From Streptomyces humi (lineage in GTDB: Bacteria > Actinomycetota > Actinomycetes > Streptomycetales > Streptomycetaceae), in NCBI RefSeq assembly GCF_001005085.2, contig NZ_LBMU02000017.1:1-64000 (forward strand): a stretch of 64,000 nucleotides of DNA, in the 5' to 3' direction. Below are positions 7,571 to 15,438 of this stretch, in pieces. The translations under genes and the position numbers were made by a program. Within the stretch, counting starts at the first letter, position 1. Each line of letters opens with the position of its first letter. A model generated the notes under the pieces. It made no database searches. It was given only the letters and a program-made list of their open reading frames with translations, and was not told the DNA's origin.

Positions 7571-10500
7571 ATGCGGCGGTACGAGCTGCGGTTCGGACTG
7601 CTGGGCCCTCCTGTACTCGTCGACACCGACGACGTACGGCCCATCGGCAGCCCCAAGGTGCGGGTACTGCTCGCCACACTGCTGCTCGCCGCCGGGCGGG
7701 TCGTCTCCGTGGAGTCGCTCAAGGAGGCGCTGTGGGGCGGGGTGCCCCCGGTGTCCGCGCAGGCCTCGCTGCACAACCACGTCACCCGGCTGCGCCGGCT
7801 CCTCGACGACCCCGAGCGGCTGCGGGCCGTTGCTCCCGGGTACCTGCTGCGGATCGACGACGGTGAGCTGGACGCCGACGTGTTCGACGCCCTGGTCGCG
7901 CAGGCGCGGGCCGCGCACGGACGGCAGGAATGGCCGGTGGTGCTGCGTGCCTGCGACGACGCGCTCGCGCTCTGGCGGGGCGCCCCGCTCAGCGGGCTTC
8001 CCGCCGACTTCGGCGGCTACTCCTTCGTCCAGCGGCTGGAGGCCGCCCGGCTGCTCCTGCTGGAATGGCGCTACGACGCGGAGCTCGCCCTCGGCGACGA
8101 CCGACCGGGCGGCCTGGTACCGGAGTTGGCGGCGCTCGTCGCCGAGTATCCGTTCCGGGAGGCCTACCACCGTCAGCTGATGCTCGCCCTGCACCGCACG
8201 GGCCGGCAGGCGGAGGCTCTCGCCGTCCACCGTGACCTGCGCAACCGCCTGAGAGAAGAACTGGGCATCGAACCGGGACCGGCGATCCGCGCGGCCCACG
8301 TGGAGGTGCTGCGGGGGAGTGGCAGGTCGGAAGAGACGACACCGCCCGAAGCCGAGCCGCCCGAAGCCACGCCGCCCGAAGCCACGCCACTCAAAGCCAC
8401 GCCGTCCGAAGGAGCGGCGTCCGGTGGAGTGGCGTCCGGAGTGGTGGGTGGCGGGGACGAGGCCGGTGCGACGCCGTCGTGGCCGGTCGCGCAGTTCCCC
8501 GCGCCCCTGGGGGGCGCGTCGGTGAGCCGTCAGCAGGAAGGCGACGGCGCCCGTGAACCCAAGGAGTCCAGCCCACCCGCCGAATCGCCCGCCCGTGCCG
8601 GCGAACCCAAGGAGTTCAGCCCGTCCGCCGAGTCGCCCGCCCGTGCCCGCGAACCCGGGGGCTCCAGCCCGTCCGCCGAGTCGCCCGCCCGTGCCCGCGA
8701 ACCCGGGGAGTCCGGTCCGTCCGCTGAATCGCCCGTTCGTGCCGGTGGGCCCACGGAGTCCGGGCCGGCCGTCGTATCAGCTGTCGGTGGTGGGTCTACG
8801 CGCGCCGACTCCCCGCCGCGGCCTGCTCAACTGCCCCCGGCGCCCGCTCACTTCATCGGACGGGCCGCTGTCCGTGCGGAGCTGCGCGGTGCCTTCGCCT
8901 CGGCGCCCGCCCCCGCCCTCGCCGTCGTCAGCGGTATGGCCGGGGTCGGGAAGAGCGCGCTCGCCCTGTACGTCGCCCACCAGGTGCGGGAACGTTTCCC
9001 TGACGGTCAGCTCCACCTCAACCTGCACGGCGCCACCCCGGGCGTGCCCCCGCTCGCACCCGGCCAGGCACTCGCCGCGCTGCTGCGGGACCTCGGCGCC
9101 GACCCCCGGCACATCCCCGGACACCCGGACGCGGCCGCCGCGCTGCTGCGCTCCCTGCTGGCGCCCACCCGCACCCTGCTGGTGCTCGACGACGCCGCGA
9201 GCGCCGCGCAGGTACGGCCGCTGCTCCCGGGCGGCCCCGGCTGTGCGGTGATCGTCACCAGCCGGTCGCCGCTCACCACGCTGGACGGCGCGCGCCGTTT
9301 TCCGCTCGGACCGCTGACCGGCGAGGACAGCGCGGCGCTGCTGCGCGCGGTCAGCGGGCGGGAGGAGATCGGCGCCGGTCACCCGCTCGTCGGACTCACC
9401 GGCCGGCTGCCCCTCGCGCTGCGCGTGGTCGCCGCCCGGCTGGCGGCCCGCCGGGCCCTCACCCCCGATGTGCTGGCCGGTCAACTGGCCGCCACCGAAG
9501 GCAGGCTGCGCCACCTCGAATACGACGACCTGAGCGTCCGCCGGTCCCTCGCCGTCGCCCATGACGCCCTCGCCGCCGCCGACCGCGCCCCCGACCGCGA
9601 CGCGGCCGACGCCCTGCGCCACATCGGCGCCCTCGACCTGCCCACCTACGGCGCCCCGCTGATCGCCCGGCTCACCGGAACCGACGAGCACCGCGCCGAG
9701 GCCGCCCTGGACCGGCTGGTCGACGTGGCCCTGCTCGAGGAGACCGCGTACGGCCGCTATACCCCGCACGACCTGGTACGCGACTTCGCCCGTGAGCTCA
9801 CGGAGGACGCCGACCGCACCGAACCCGCGCTCACCGCCCTGCGCTGGTTCGCGGCCGTCGCCGAACACGTCCTCGTCGCGATCCTCGAACCCGGCCCGGA
9901 CCAGGGCGACCGCCGCCGCCCCACCACCGCCCAGCCGCCCGGACACCAGGCGTACACCGCCGCCGTGCCCCCTTTCGAATGCGCCGAGCACGCCTTCGCC
10001 TGGGGCGATCTGGAGCTGGAGAACATCGTCGCCCTGGTGGCCCGGCACGCCGACACGGCGGACGCGCGGATCAGCGCGCACCTCTCGGTGCTGGTCCGGC
10101 TGCTCTTCCCGTACGTGCTGCGCCGTGGCCGGGTCGCCGAGATGGAGGTGCTCGGCACGGCCGCCCTGGCCGCCGCCCGCCGCCTCGGCGACGAACCCGC
10201 CGAGGCCTACGCCCTGGGCGACCTCGCCGGGCTGCGCTTCCTGACCGGCCGCCAGCGGGAGGCCCTCGACCTCACCGACCGGGCGCTCGCCATCTGGCGG
10301 CGGCTGGAGACGGCGTCCTGGATCCGGCGCTGCCTGAACAACCGCGGCCTGCTCCTGGAAGGGCTCGGCAGATACGAGGAGTCGGGCGAGGCGCTGCGGC
10401 TGAGCCTGGAGTACTCCCGGCGGCTGAACGACCCCTACGGCGAGGCCGTCACCCGCAGCCACCTCGGCAACCTCTACGAGCACACCGACCCCCGGGCCGC

Positions 10501-10957
10501 CATCGGGCAGCACCGGCGCTCACTGGCGATCGGGGACGCGATCGGCGCCGTCATCGTGCGTCACTCGGCGCACTGCAACATCGGTTTCGCCCATCTCACC
10601 CTCGGCGAACCGGCCGCGGCCGCCACGCACTTCGAGGAGAGCCTGCGCATCCTCGGCCGGCACGGTGACTGGCACGGCGAGTCCCAGACCCGGCTCGGCC
10701 TGGTCCGCGCGCTGCGCGGGCTCGGCCGCACCGACCGCGCCCATGAGGAGTGCGCCGAACTCCTGCGGCGCGCCGACGCCCGCGCCGACCGCTACAGCGG
10801 AGGTCTCGCGCGCCACCAACTGGGTCTGCTCCTGCGGGAGCGGGGCCGTACGAGCGAGGCGCACCAGGTCTGGCGCGAGGCCCTGACGGCCCTGGACGGC
10901 ACGGACGAGACCGAGGTCATCGCCGAGCTGGGGGACCTGCTGGCCCGGCGGAACTGA
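7571..10957 (+). CDS. AfsR/SARP-family regulator with NB-ARC ATPase and TPR repeats
   Basis: This ~1128-residue regulator has the classic AfsR order. An OmpR-like winged helix (MRRYELRFGLLG start) and BTAD (SLHNHVTRLRRLL; EYPFREAYHRQLM) cover residues 1-250. A repetitive disordered linker covers about 255-420. The NB-ARC ATPase begins near 430 with P-loop GMAGVGKSAL and LLVLDDA. TPR repeats follow from about 850 (NNRGLLLEGLGRYEESGEALRL). AfsR proteins activate antibiotic genes, and their ATPase part modulates DNA binding (family knowledge). The frame is open from 7466. ATG 7571 matches the family N-terminus, while ATG 7559 is also possible. The linker contains a copy of a dispersed intergenic repeat and a 48-bp tandem repeat. 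The target is unknown. Confidence 0.8.
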   Translation: MRRYELRFGLLGPPVLVDTDDVRPIGSPKVRVLLATLLLAAGRVVSVESLKEALWGGVPPVSAQASLHNHVTRLRRLLDDPERLRAVAPGYLLRIDDGELDADVFDALVAQARAAHGRQEWPVVLRACDDALALWRGAPLSGLPADFGGYSFVQRLEAARLLLLEWRYDAELALGDDRPGGLVPELAALVAEYPFREAYHRQLMLALHRTGRQAEALAVHRDLRNRLREELGIEPGPAIRAAHVEVLRGSGRSEETTPPEAEPPEATPPEATPLKATPSEGAASGGVASGVVGGGDEAGATPSWPVAQFPAPLGGASVSRQQEGDGAREPKESSPPAESPARAGEPKEFSPSAESPARAREPGGSSPSAESPARAREPGESGPSAESPVRAGGPTESGPAVVSAVGGGSTRADSPPRPAQLPPAPAHFIGRAAVRAELRGAFASAPAPALAVVSGMAGVGKSALALYVAHQVRERFPDGQLHLNLHGATPGVPPLAPGQALAALLRDLGADPRHIPGHPDAAAALLRSLLAPTRTLLVLDDAASAAQVRPLLPGGPGCAVIVTSRSPLTTLDGARRFPLGPLTGEDSAALLRAVSGREEIGAGHPLVGLTGRLPLALRVVAARLAARRALTPDVLAGQLAATEGRLRHLEYDDLSVRRSLAVAHDALAAADRAPDRDAADALRHIGALDLPTYGAPLIARLTGTDEHRAEAALDRLVDVALLEETAYGRYTPHDLVRDFARELTEDADRTEPALTALRWFAAVAEHVLVAILEPGPDQGDRRRPTTAQPPGHQAYTAAVPPFECAEHAFAWGDLELENIVALVARHADTADARISAHLSVLVRLLFPYVLRRGRVAEMEVLGTAALAAARRLGDEPAEAYALGDLAGLRFLTGRQREALDLTDRALAIWRRLETASWIRRCLNNRGLLLEGLGRYEESGEALRLSLEYSRRLNDPYGEAVTRSHLGNLYEHTDPRAAIGQHRRSLAIGDAIGAVIVRHSAHCNIGFAHLTLGEPAAAATHFEESLRILGRHGDWHGESQTRLGLVRALRGLGRTDRAHEECAELLRRADARADRYSGGLARHQLGLLLRERGRTSEAHQVWREALTALDGTDETEVIAELGDLLARRN
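8475..8508 (-). repeat. Interspersed repeat captured inside the AfsR-like coding sequence
   Basis: On the minus strand these 34 bases (starting AGGGGCGCGGGGAACTGCGC) are identical to 25796-25829, which lies between genes. They nearly match the three copies near 44187. Here the element is translated in frame and contributes the peptide PVAQFPAPL to the linker, so an intergenic element has entered a gene. Confidence 0.9.
8555..8767. repeat. 48-bp in-frame tandem repeat, 4.4 copies
   Basis: Copies start at 8555, 8603, 8651 and 8699, with a partial fifth at 8747. Each encodes 16 residues of the form EPKESSPSAESPARAR. The unit is a multiple of three, so copy-number change would lengthen the linker between the DNA-binding/BTAD part and the ATPase without a frameshift. 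Confidence 0.9.
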
Positions 10958-12649
10958 TCACTTGGCGTCGGCATAGCACTCCACCACCGCCGTGGTGAAC
11001 GGGAACCGGACCGGCGTCTCCCCGAACGTCAGCCGCCCCGCGAGCTCCGCCGCCTCCCGGATCGCCGCCACGACGGTCTCGGCCTCCTCGGCCGGGCAGT
11101 GCACGATCACCTCGTCGTGCTGGAAGAAGACCAGCTCGGCCGCCATGTCCGCACAGGACCTGCGCAGCGCCGCGAGCATCAGCAGCGCCCAGTCGGCGGC
11201 ACTGCCCTGGACGACGAAGTTGCGCGCGAAGCGGCCCCGGGCACGGGAGTCGGTGGACGCGTAGCCCGGCACCCAGCCGTCGGCCGAGCGTTCCTCCGCC
11301 TCCTCCTGGGGCATGCCGCCCTCCTCGGTGCCGTCGCCCGCACCGGCCGCCGGCGGGCAGGTCCGGCCCAGCCAGGTGCGCACCAGCCGGCCCTCCTCGC
11401 CGGCCCGCGCCGCGTCGTCGACGTAGGCCACCGCTCTGGGGAAGCGGCGCCTGAGCGCGGCCAGGTTCTTCAGGCCGTCGCCCGAGGTCTGGCCGTAGAC
11501 CGCCCCGAGAACGGCGAGCTTGGCCTGCGCGCGGTCGCCGGAGAACGCGCGGTCGGAGACGGACTGGTAGAGGTCGGTCTCCCGGCCCGCGACCTCCATC
11601 AGACCGGGGTCGCGGGAGATCGCCGCCAGCACCCGCGGCTCCATCTGGTCGGCGTCGGCGACGACCAGCCGCCAGCCGGGGTCGGCGACCGCGGCCCGCC
11701 GGATCACCTTCGGGATTTGCAGCGCGCCCCCGCCGTTGGTCACCCAGCGCCCGGTGACCGTGCCGCCCGCGTGGAACTCGGGCCGGAACCGGCCGTCGCG
11801 CACCCAGTCCTGAAGCCAGGTCCACCCGTGCGCCACCCAGATCCGGTACAGCTTCTTGTACTCCAGGAGCGGTTTCACGGCCGGGTGGTCGACGGCCGAG
11901 ATCTCCCAACGACGGGTCGACCTCACCTTGATCCCGGCCTGCGCGAAGGCCTTGATCACATCGGCCGGCAGGTCGGGGCGGACCCGCCTGCCGAACGCGG
12001 CCGACACCTCGTCCGCCAGCTCGGCCAGCCGCCGCGGCTCGCCGCCGCCCGCGTACCGCTCGCCGAGCAGTTCGCGCAGCATCTCGCGGTGGACCCCGGC
12101 GCTCCAGGGCACGCCCGCGCGGTTCATCTCCGCGGCGACCAGCATCCCCGCGGACTCGGCGGCGGTCAGCAGCCGCATCCGCTCCGGGTGTTCGGCCCGG
12201 TCGTGCCGGCGCTGCTGCTCGGCGTAGACGGCGAGGAGTTCGTCGAGTGTCAGGGAGGACGTGCCGCCGTGCGGTTCGAACAGCGGGGACTGGGCGCCCG
12301 GTTCGGCCGCGCGCTGCGGTGGATCGGGCGGTACGGGGCCGCCGCGGAGGCGGGCCAGGGCGGCGGCGGCCGAGTGCGGCTCACCGGACCGTCCCTCGTG
12401 GCCCAGCAGAAGTGTCTCGGCGTCCTCGATGTCGTAGCACCGCTCCACTCGCACCCCCGTGGCGAGCAGGCGCGGGTAGACCTCGGCGGTCGACCGCCAC
12501 ACCCAGCGTGTGACCTCCGGGCGGCCCCCGACCGCCGCGGCGGGATCGGGCTCCCGCCGCACCGGCCCGGCGGGCAGCCCGTCCGGGCCGAGGGGGGCGA
12601 CGTCCACGCCACCGTCCTCGGCCGGAGCGAGAGCCCACCGGTCGGTCAT
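10958..12649 (-). CDS. Compact family A DNA polymerase with degenerate 3'-5' exonuclease-like N-terminus
   Basis: At 563 residues this is far shorter than PolA (about 900) and lacks a 5' nuclease domain. The C-terminal half carries the polymerase signatures. Motif A is ADADQMEPRVLA, where PolA has DYSQIELR. Motif B is the QAKLAVLGAVYGQ region. Motif C is FFQHDEVIV. GTVTGRW and NFVVQGSAADW, typical of Pol I fingers and palm, are also present. The N-terminal ~200 residues replace the proofreading domain, and I see no intact DxE/DxD exonuclease residues. Actinobacterial genomes often carry such a second Pol I-like protein, often annotated as a bifunctional exonuclease/polymerase. A repair or accessory role is inferred. 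The start at 12649 precedes MTDRWALAP. The gene converges on the AfsR-like gene with no spacer. Confidence 0.75.
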   Translation of the reverse strand: MTDRWALAPAEDGGVDVAPLGPDGLPAGPVRREPDPAAAVGGRPEVTRWVWRSTAEVYPRLLATGVRVERCYDIEDAETLLLGHEGRSGEPHSAAAALARLRGGPVPPDPPQRAAEPGAQSPLFEPHGGTSSLTLDELLAVYAEQQRRHDRAEHPERMRLLTAAESAGMLVAAEMNRAGVPWSAGVHREMLRELLGERYAGGGEPRRLAELADEVSAAFGRRVRPDLPADVIKAFAQAGIKVRSTRRWEISAVDHPAVKPLLEYKKLYRIWVAHGWTWLQDWVRDGRFRPEFHAGGTVTGRWVTNGGGALQIPKVIRRAAVADPGWRLVVADADQMEPRVLAAISRDPGLMEVAGRETDLYQSVSDRAFSGDRAQAKLAVLGAVYGQTSGDGLKNLAALRRRFPRAVAYVDDAARAGEEGRLVRTWLGRTCPPAAGAGDGTEEGGMPQEEAEERSADGWVPGYASTDSRARGRFARNFVVQGSAADWALLMLAALRRSCADMAAELVFFQHDEVIVHCPAEEAETVVAAIREAAELAGRLTFGETPVRFPFTTAVVECYADAK

Positions 12650-12728
12650 GCCGAGAGTGTTGCAGGCGGCACTGACAATCGCTCTGACCTGCGGATTCAC
12701 TGGCTCCGAGAACGTGTCGGCCGACCGC

Positions 12729-13517
12729 TCACGCCTCCGGCCCCGCCGGGTCGCCCGCCGCGGCCTCCGCGGCGCCCGCCGCCTCCGCCGCCGCGTTCTT
12801 CTGTTCCAGCAGCAGCCCCAGCACCTTGGTGACGTACTCCTCGGTCGCGGGTTTGGTGATGCCCAGACCGCTGAGGACGCCGTCGCCGTTCTCGTGCTCC
12901 AGGAGGGCCAGCAGCAGGTGTTCGGTGCCGATGTAGTTGTGGCCGAGGCGCAGGGCCTCACGGAAGGTGAGTTCGAGGGCCTTCTTGGCCTCCGGGCCGT
13001 ACGGGACGAGGTCGGGGACCTCGTCCGCGGCCGGCGGGAGCGCGGCCGTCGCCGTCTGGCGCACGGTGTCGAGCAGGACGCCCTGCGCGAGGATCGCCTT
13101 CGCGGCGACGCCCTCCGGTTCGGCCAGCAGGCCGAGGACCAGGTGCTCGGGCCGGCCTTCCGGGTTGCGGGCCGCCAGCGCCTCGTTGTGGGCCGCCATG
13201 ACCACGTTGCGGGCGCGTGGGGTGTAGCGGTTGAACCCCTGGCTGGGGTCGAGGTCGGCCGACTCCTTCGGCACGAAGCGCTTCTGTGCCGCCTGCCGGG
13301 TCACGCCCATGCTCCGGCCGATGTCGGTCCAGGAGGCGCCCGAGCGCCGGGCCTGGTCCACGAAGTGGCCGATCAGGTGGTCGGCCACGTCGCCCAGGTG
13401 ATCGGCGGCGATCACCGCGTCCTCGAGCTGGTCGAGGGGTTCCGGATGGACCTTCTTGATCGCCGCGATGAGGTCGTCGAGGCGTACGGATGCCGTGATG
13501 TTCGGGTTGGTCGCCAT
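12729..13517 (-). CDS. ClpC2-like protein: helix-turn-helix plus double Clp_N repeat
   Basis: The 262-residue protein has no ATPase domain. Residues 1-85 contain a helix-turn-helix (SWTDIGRSMGVTRQAAQKRF, 63-82). Residues 95-160 and 170-238 are two Clp_N repeats that resemble the ClpC in this same window (compare FNRYTPRARNVV with [12 protein letters not shown], and [16 protein letters not shown] with [16 protein letters not shown]). F95, Y173 and K178 align with ClpC F2, F80 and K85, residues known to line the cyclomarin site of mycobacterial ClpC1. The architecture matches M. tuberculosis ClpC2, an autoregulated protein that sequesters ClpC1-directed antibiotics. A sensor/decoy role is inferred here. 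Two palindromes overlap its promoter. The transcript appears leaderless, with the predicted start site at the ATG. Confidence 0.8.
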   Translation of the reverse strand: MATNPNITASVRLDDLIAAIKKVHPEPLDQLEDAVIAADHLGDVADHLIGHFVDQARRSGASWTDIGRSMGVTRQAAQKRFVPKESADLDPSQGFNRYTPRARNVVMAAHNEALAARNPEGRPEHLVLGLLAEPEGVAAKAILAQGVLLDTVRQTATAALPPAADEVPDLVPYGPEAKKALELTFREALRLGHNYIGTEHLLLALLEHENGDGVLSGLGITKPATEEYVTKVLGLLLEQKNAAAEAAGAAEAAAGDPAGPEA

Positions 13518-13538
13518 GTGTCAACCATAGGTTGACAC
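13518..13538. promoter_or_regulatory. Perfect palindromic operator O1
   Basis: Arms GTGTCAACC and GGTTGACAC are perfectly inverted around a 3-base ATA spacer. The site abuts the ATG of the ClpC2-like gene and covers its -10 hexamer, so a bound protein would block transcription. The protein's own helix-turn-helix is the obvious candidate ligand. Confidence 0.8.
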
Positions 13539-13552
13539 CCCTTCACTGTCAA
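13524..13552 (-). promoter_or_regulatory. Promoter of the ClpC2-like gene, predicted leaderless
   Basis: On the minus strand a consensus TTGACA (-35, 13552-13547) is followed after exactly 17 bases by TATGGT (-10, 13529-13524). Six bases further is position 13517, the A of the ATG. There is no ribosome-binding site, which fits a leaderless mRNA. Confidence 0.7.
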
Positions 13553-13565
13553 CCCGAAGTTGACA
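13547..13565. promoter_or_regulatory. Palindromic operator O2
   Basis: TGTCAAC and GTTGACA are inverted around a 5-base spacer. The site includes the -35 hexamer of the ClpC2-like gene and shares its half-site sequence with O1, 28 bases away centre to centre. Two like sites over the -35 and -10 elements suggest cooperative repression. Confidence 0.75.
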
Positions 13566-13647
13566 CCCGAAGAGGGTGCTCCGGGTGTTGTCCACAGGGT
13601 GTGGACGGCCGCCGCGCCCGGTCCGCACGGCATGGCACGATCGACAG

Positions 13648-14784
13648 GTGACCAGCACCGAGCCCAGCACCGTCGACCGAGCCTTCCAGGCCGCCCTCTA
13701 CGACGGCACCGACTCCGGCCTCGACACGGGCGCGTCCCTCCTCGCGGCCGACTCCGGCGCGGACGCGGAACTCGAACGCCGGGGCCGGGAGTTCGTCGCG
13801 GCGGCCTGGCGGCGCGGCTGGCAGCCCGCCGACGTGGTACGGCTGGTACGGCGCGAGCTGGACGAACCGCACCTGCGGCTCGCCGCCGGTCTGATCAGGG
13901 CGCAGGTGCCGGACGACCGGCCGCGCGGCCCCCGCTGGCGGTCCCAGCTCGACACGCTGCCGGACGGGCACGCGCGCGTGGGTGACCGTTTCTCGCACGC
14001 CACCGCCGTCCTGGAGCTGTACCGGCTGCTGTTGCGGCTGCCCGCCCTGGAGCCTCTCGACGAACCCGGGCACCGCGCGGACGCGCACCGGCCGGAGTCC
14101 CGCATGCTGACCCGGATCCGGGCACTGCTCGCCAAGGCCGAGGCGACCGGCTTCCCGGAGGAGGCGGAGGCGCTCAGCGCCAAGGCGCAGGAGCTGATGG
14201 CCCGGCACAGCGTCGACGAGGCGCTGCTCGCCGCAGGGGCGCCCGCCCCGGACACGCCCGGCGCCTGCCGGATAGGCGTCGAACCGCCGTACGAACAGGC
14301 CAAGGCCGTGCTGCTGGACGCGGTGGCCACCGCCAACCACTGCCGCGCGGTGTGGAACGAGCCGCTGGCCTTCTCCACGGTCGTCGGTTTCGAGCCGGAC
14401 CTGGAGGCGGTCGAACTCCTCTACACCTCGCTGCTGGTGCAGGCCACGCACGCGATGACGAAGGCGGAGGCGGCTCAGCGGGCCGGCGGCCGGAGGCGGA
14501 CGAAGACCTTCCGGCAGTCCTTCCTGGCGGCCTACGCCCACCGTGTCGGAGACCGCCTGGCCGCCGCCGCCGAGGCGGCGGTGTCCGGGACCGTGGCGCC
14601 GGCCGACCTGCTCCCGGTCCTGGCGAGCAGGGCGGTGGCCGTCACCGGCCGCATGGAGCGGATGTTCCCGGAGACGACCACGACCCGGCTGCGCGGGGTG
14701 ACCGACGAGGCGGGCTGGACGGAGGGCACGCGGGCGGCGGACCGGGCACAGGTCCGTTCCCGCGCACAGCTCCGACCGTCATGA
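13648..14784 (+). CDS. DUF2786-domain protein
   Basis: The 378-residue soluble protein contains a DUF2786 segment at about 150-190 (MLTRIRALLAKAEATGFPEEAEAL, shown in two parts: MLTRIRALLAKAEAT, then FPEEAEALSAKAQELM). A helical C-terminal part resembles the DUF7168 companion region (FRQSFLAAYAHRVGDRL). The function of the family is not known, and it is common in actinobacteria and phages. The GTG at 13648 is chosen because a CACGAT hexamer ends six bases before it, which suggests a leaderless transcript. The first in-frame ATG codons lie well inside the conserved protein. It is divergent from the ClpC2-like gene and shares its 130-bp operator region, so the two may be co-regulated. Confidence 0.7.
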   Translation: MTSTEPSTVDRAFQAALYDGTDSGLDTGASLLAADSGADAELERRGREFVAAAWRRGWQPADVVRLVRRELDEPHLRLAAGLIRAQVPDDRPRGPRWRSQLDTLPDGHARVGDRFSHATAVLELYRLLLRLPALEPLDEPGHRADAHRPESRMLTRIRALLAKAEATGFPEEAEALSAKAQELMARHSVDEALLAAGAPAPDTPGACRIGVEPPYEQAKAVLLDAVATANHCRAVWNEPLAFSTVVGFEPDLEAVELLYTSLLVQATHAMTKAEAAQRAGGRRRTKTFRQSFLAAYAHRVGDRLAAAAEAAVSGTVAPADLLPVLASRAVAVTGRMERMFPETTTTRLRGVTDEAGWTEGTRAADRAQVRSRAQLRPS

Positions 14785-14849
14785 CGCACCCGCGACGGCC
14801 TTCGTGAGGCGCCCGCGACCGCGGTCCTGAGGTGCCCCGCGACGGGCGG

Positions 14850-15365
14850 TCAGTCCCCCGCCTGCTGGAACGTGCTCACCGTCGCGTCCACCTTGTCCGC
14901 CGAACCCTTGCCGGCGACCGCGCCGTACTTCCACGGGAAGCTCTGCGTCGCGTCGCTGCCCGGCAGGGACACCGTCATCGAGGTGGCCGCGAGGCTCGCC
15001 TTGTCGCCGTCCTTGCCGCGCACGTAGCTGACCGAGAACGTCGCGGAGTCGCCCTTGGCGAGCTTGAGCTTGCCGGTCTTCGCGCCGGACTGCGCGGCGA
15101 CGGTCACGGAGGTGCCGCCCGCCTTCAGCGTGACCCCGGGGAAACCCTCCAGGGTGCACGGCGCGCTCTGGTTGGTGATGCTCACCGGCACCTCACCGGT
15201 GTCCCCCGTGGCCGGTGCCACGCTCGCGGAGCCGACCTGGACGGAGACCGTGCCGATCTCGCAGGCCGAGCCGTTCTTGCTGTTGGTGCCCGAGCCGTCG
15301 TTGCCGCAGGCGGTCAGGGCGAGGGCGGCGGCGAGGGCGGTGACGGTGAGCGGAATGGCGCGCAT
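14850..15365 (-). CDS. DUF4232-type secreted lipoprotein
   Basis: The 171-residue protein begins with a signal peptide (MRAIPLTVTALAAALALTAC) ending in a LTAC lipobox. It should therefore be lipidated and attached to the outer face of the membrane. The mature part, a single beta-rich domain of about 130 residues with a Cys pair (SACEIG, APCTLEG), fits DUF4232, an actinobacterial domain of unknown function. The next gene upstream on the same strand also codes for a small lipoprotein, so the pair may be co-transcribed. Confidence 0.7.
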   Translation of the reverse strand: MRAIPLTVTALAAALALTACGNDGSGTNSKNGSACEIGTVSVQVGSASVAPATGDTGEVPVSITNQSAPCTLEGFPGVTLKAGGTSVTVAAQSGAKTGKLKLAKGDSATFSVSYVRGKDGDKASLAATSMTVSLPGSDATQSFPWKYGAVAGKGSADKVDATVSTFQQAGD

Positions 15366-15438
15366 GAGCAGATCCCCATCGAGGTCGTGACGTGTCCCAG
15401 CATCATCACGCCCACGGTCCGGTCCCGCTCACCCGGCC

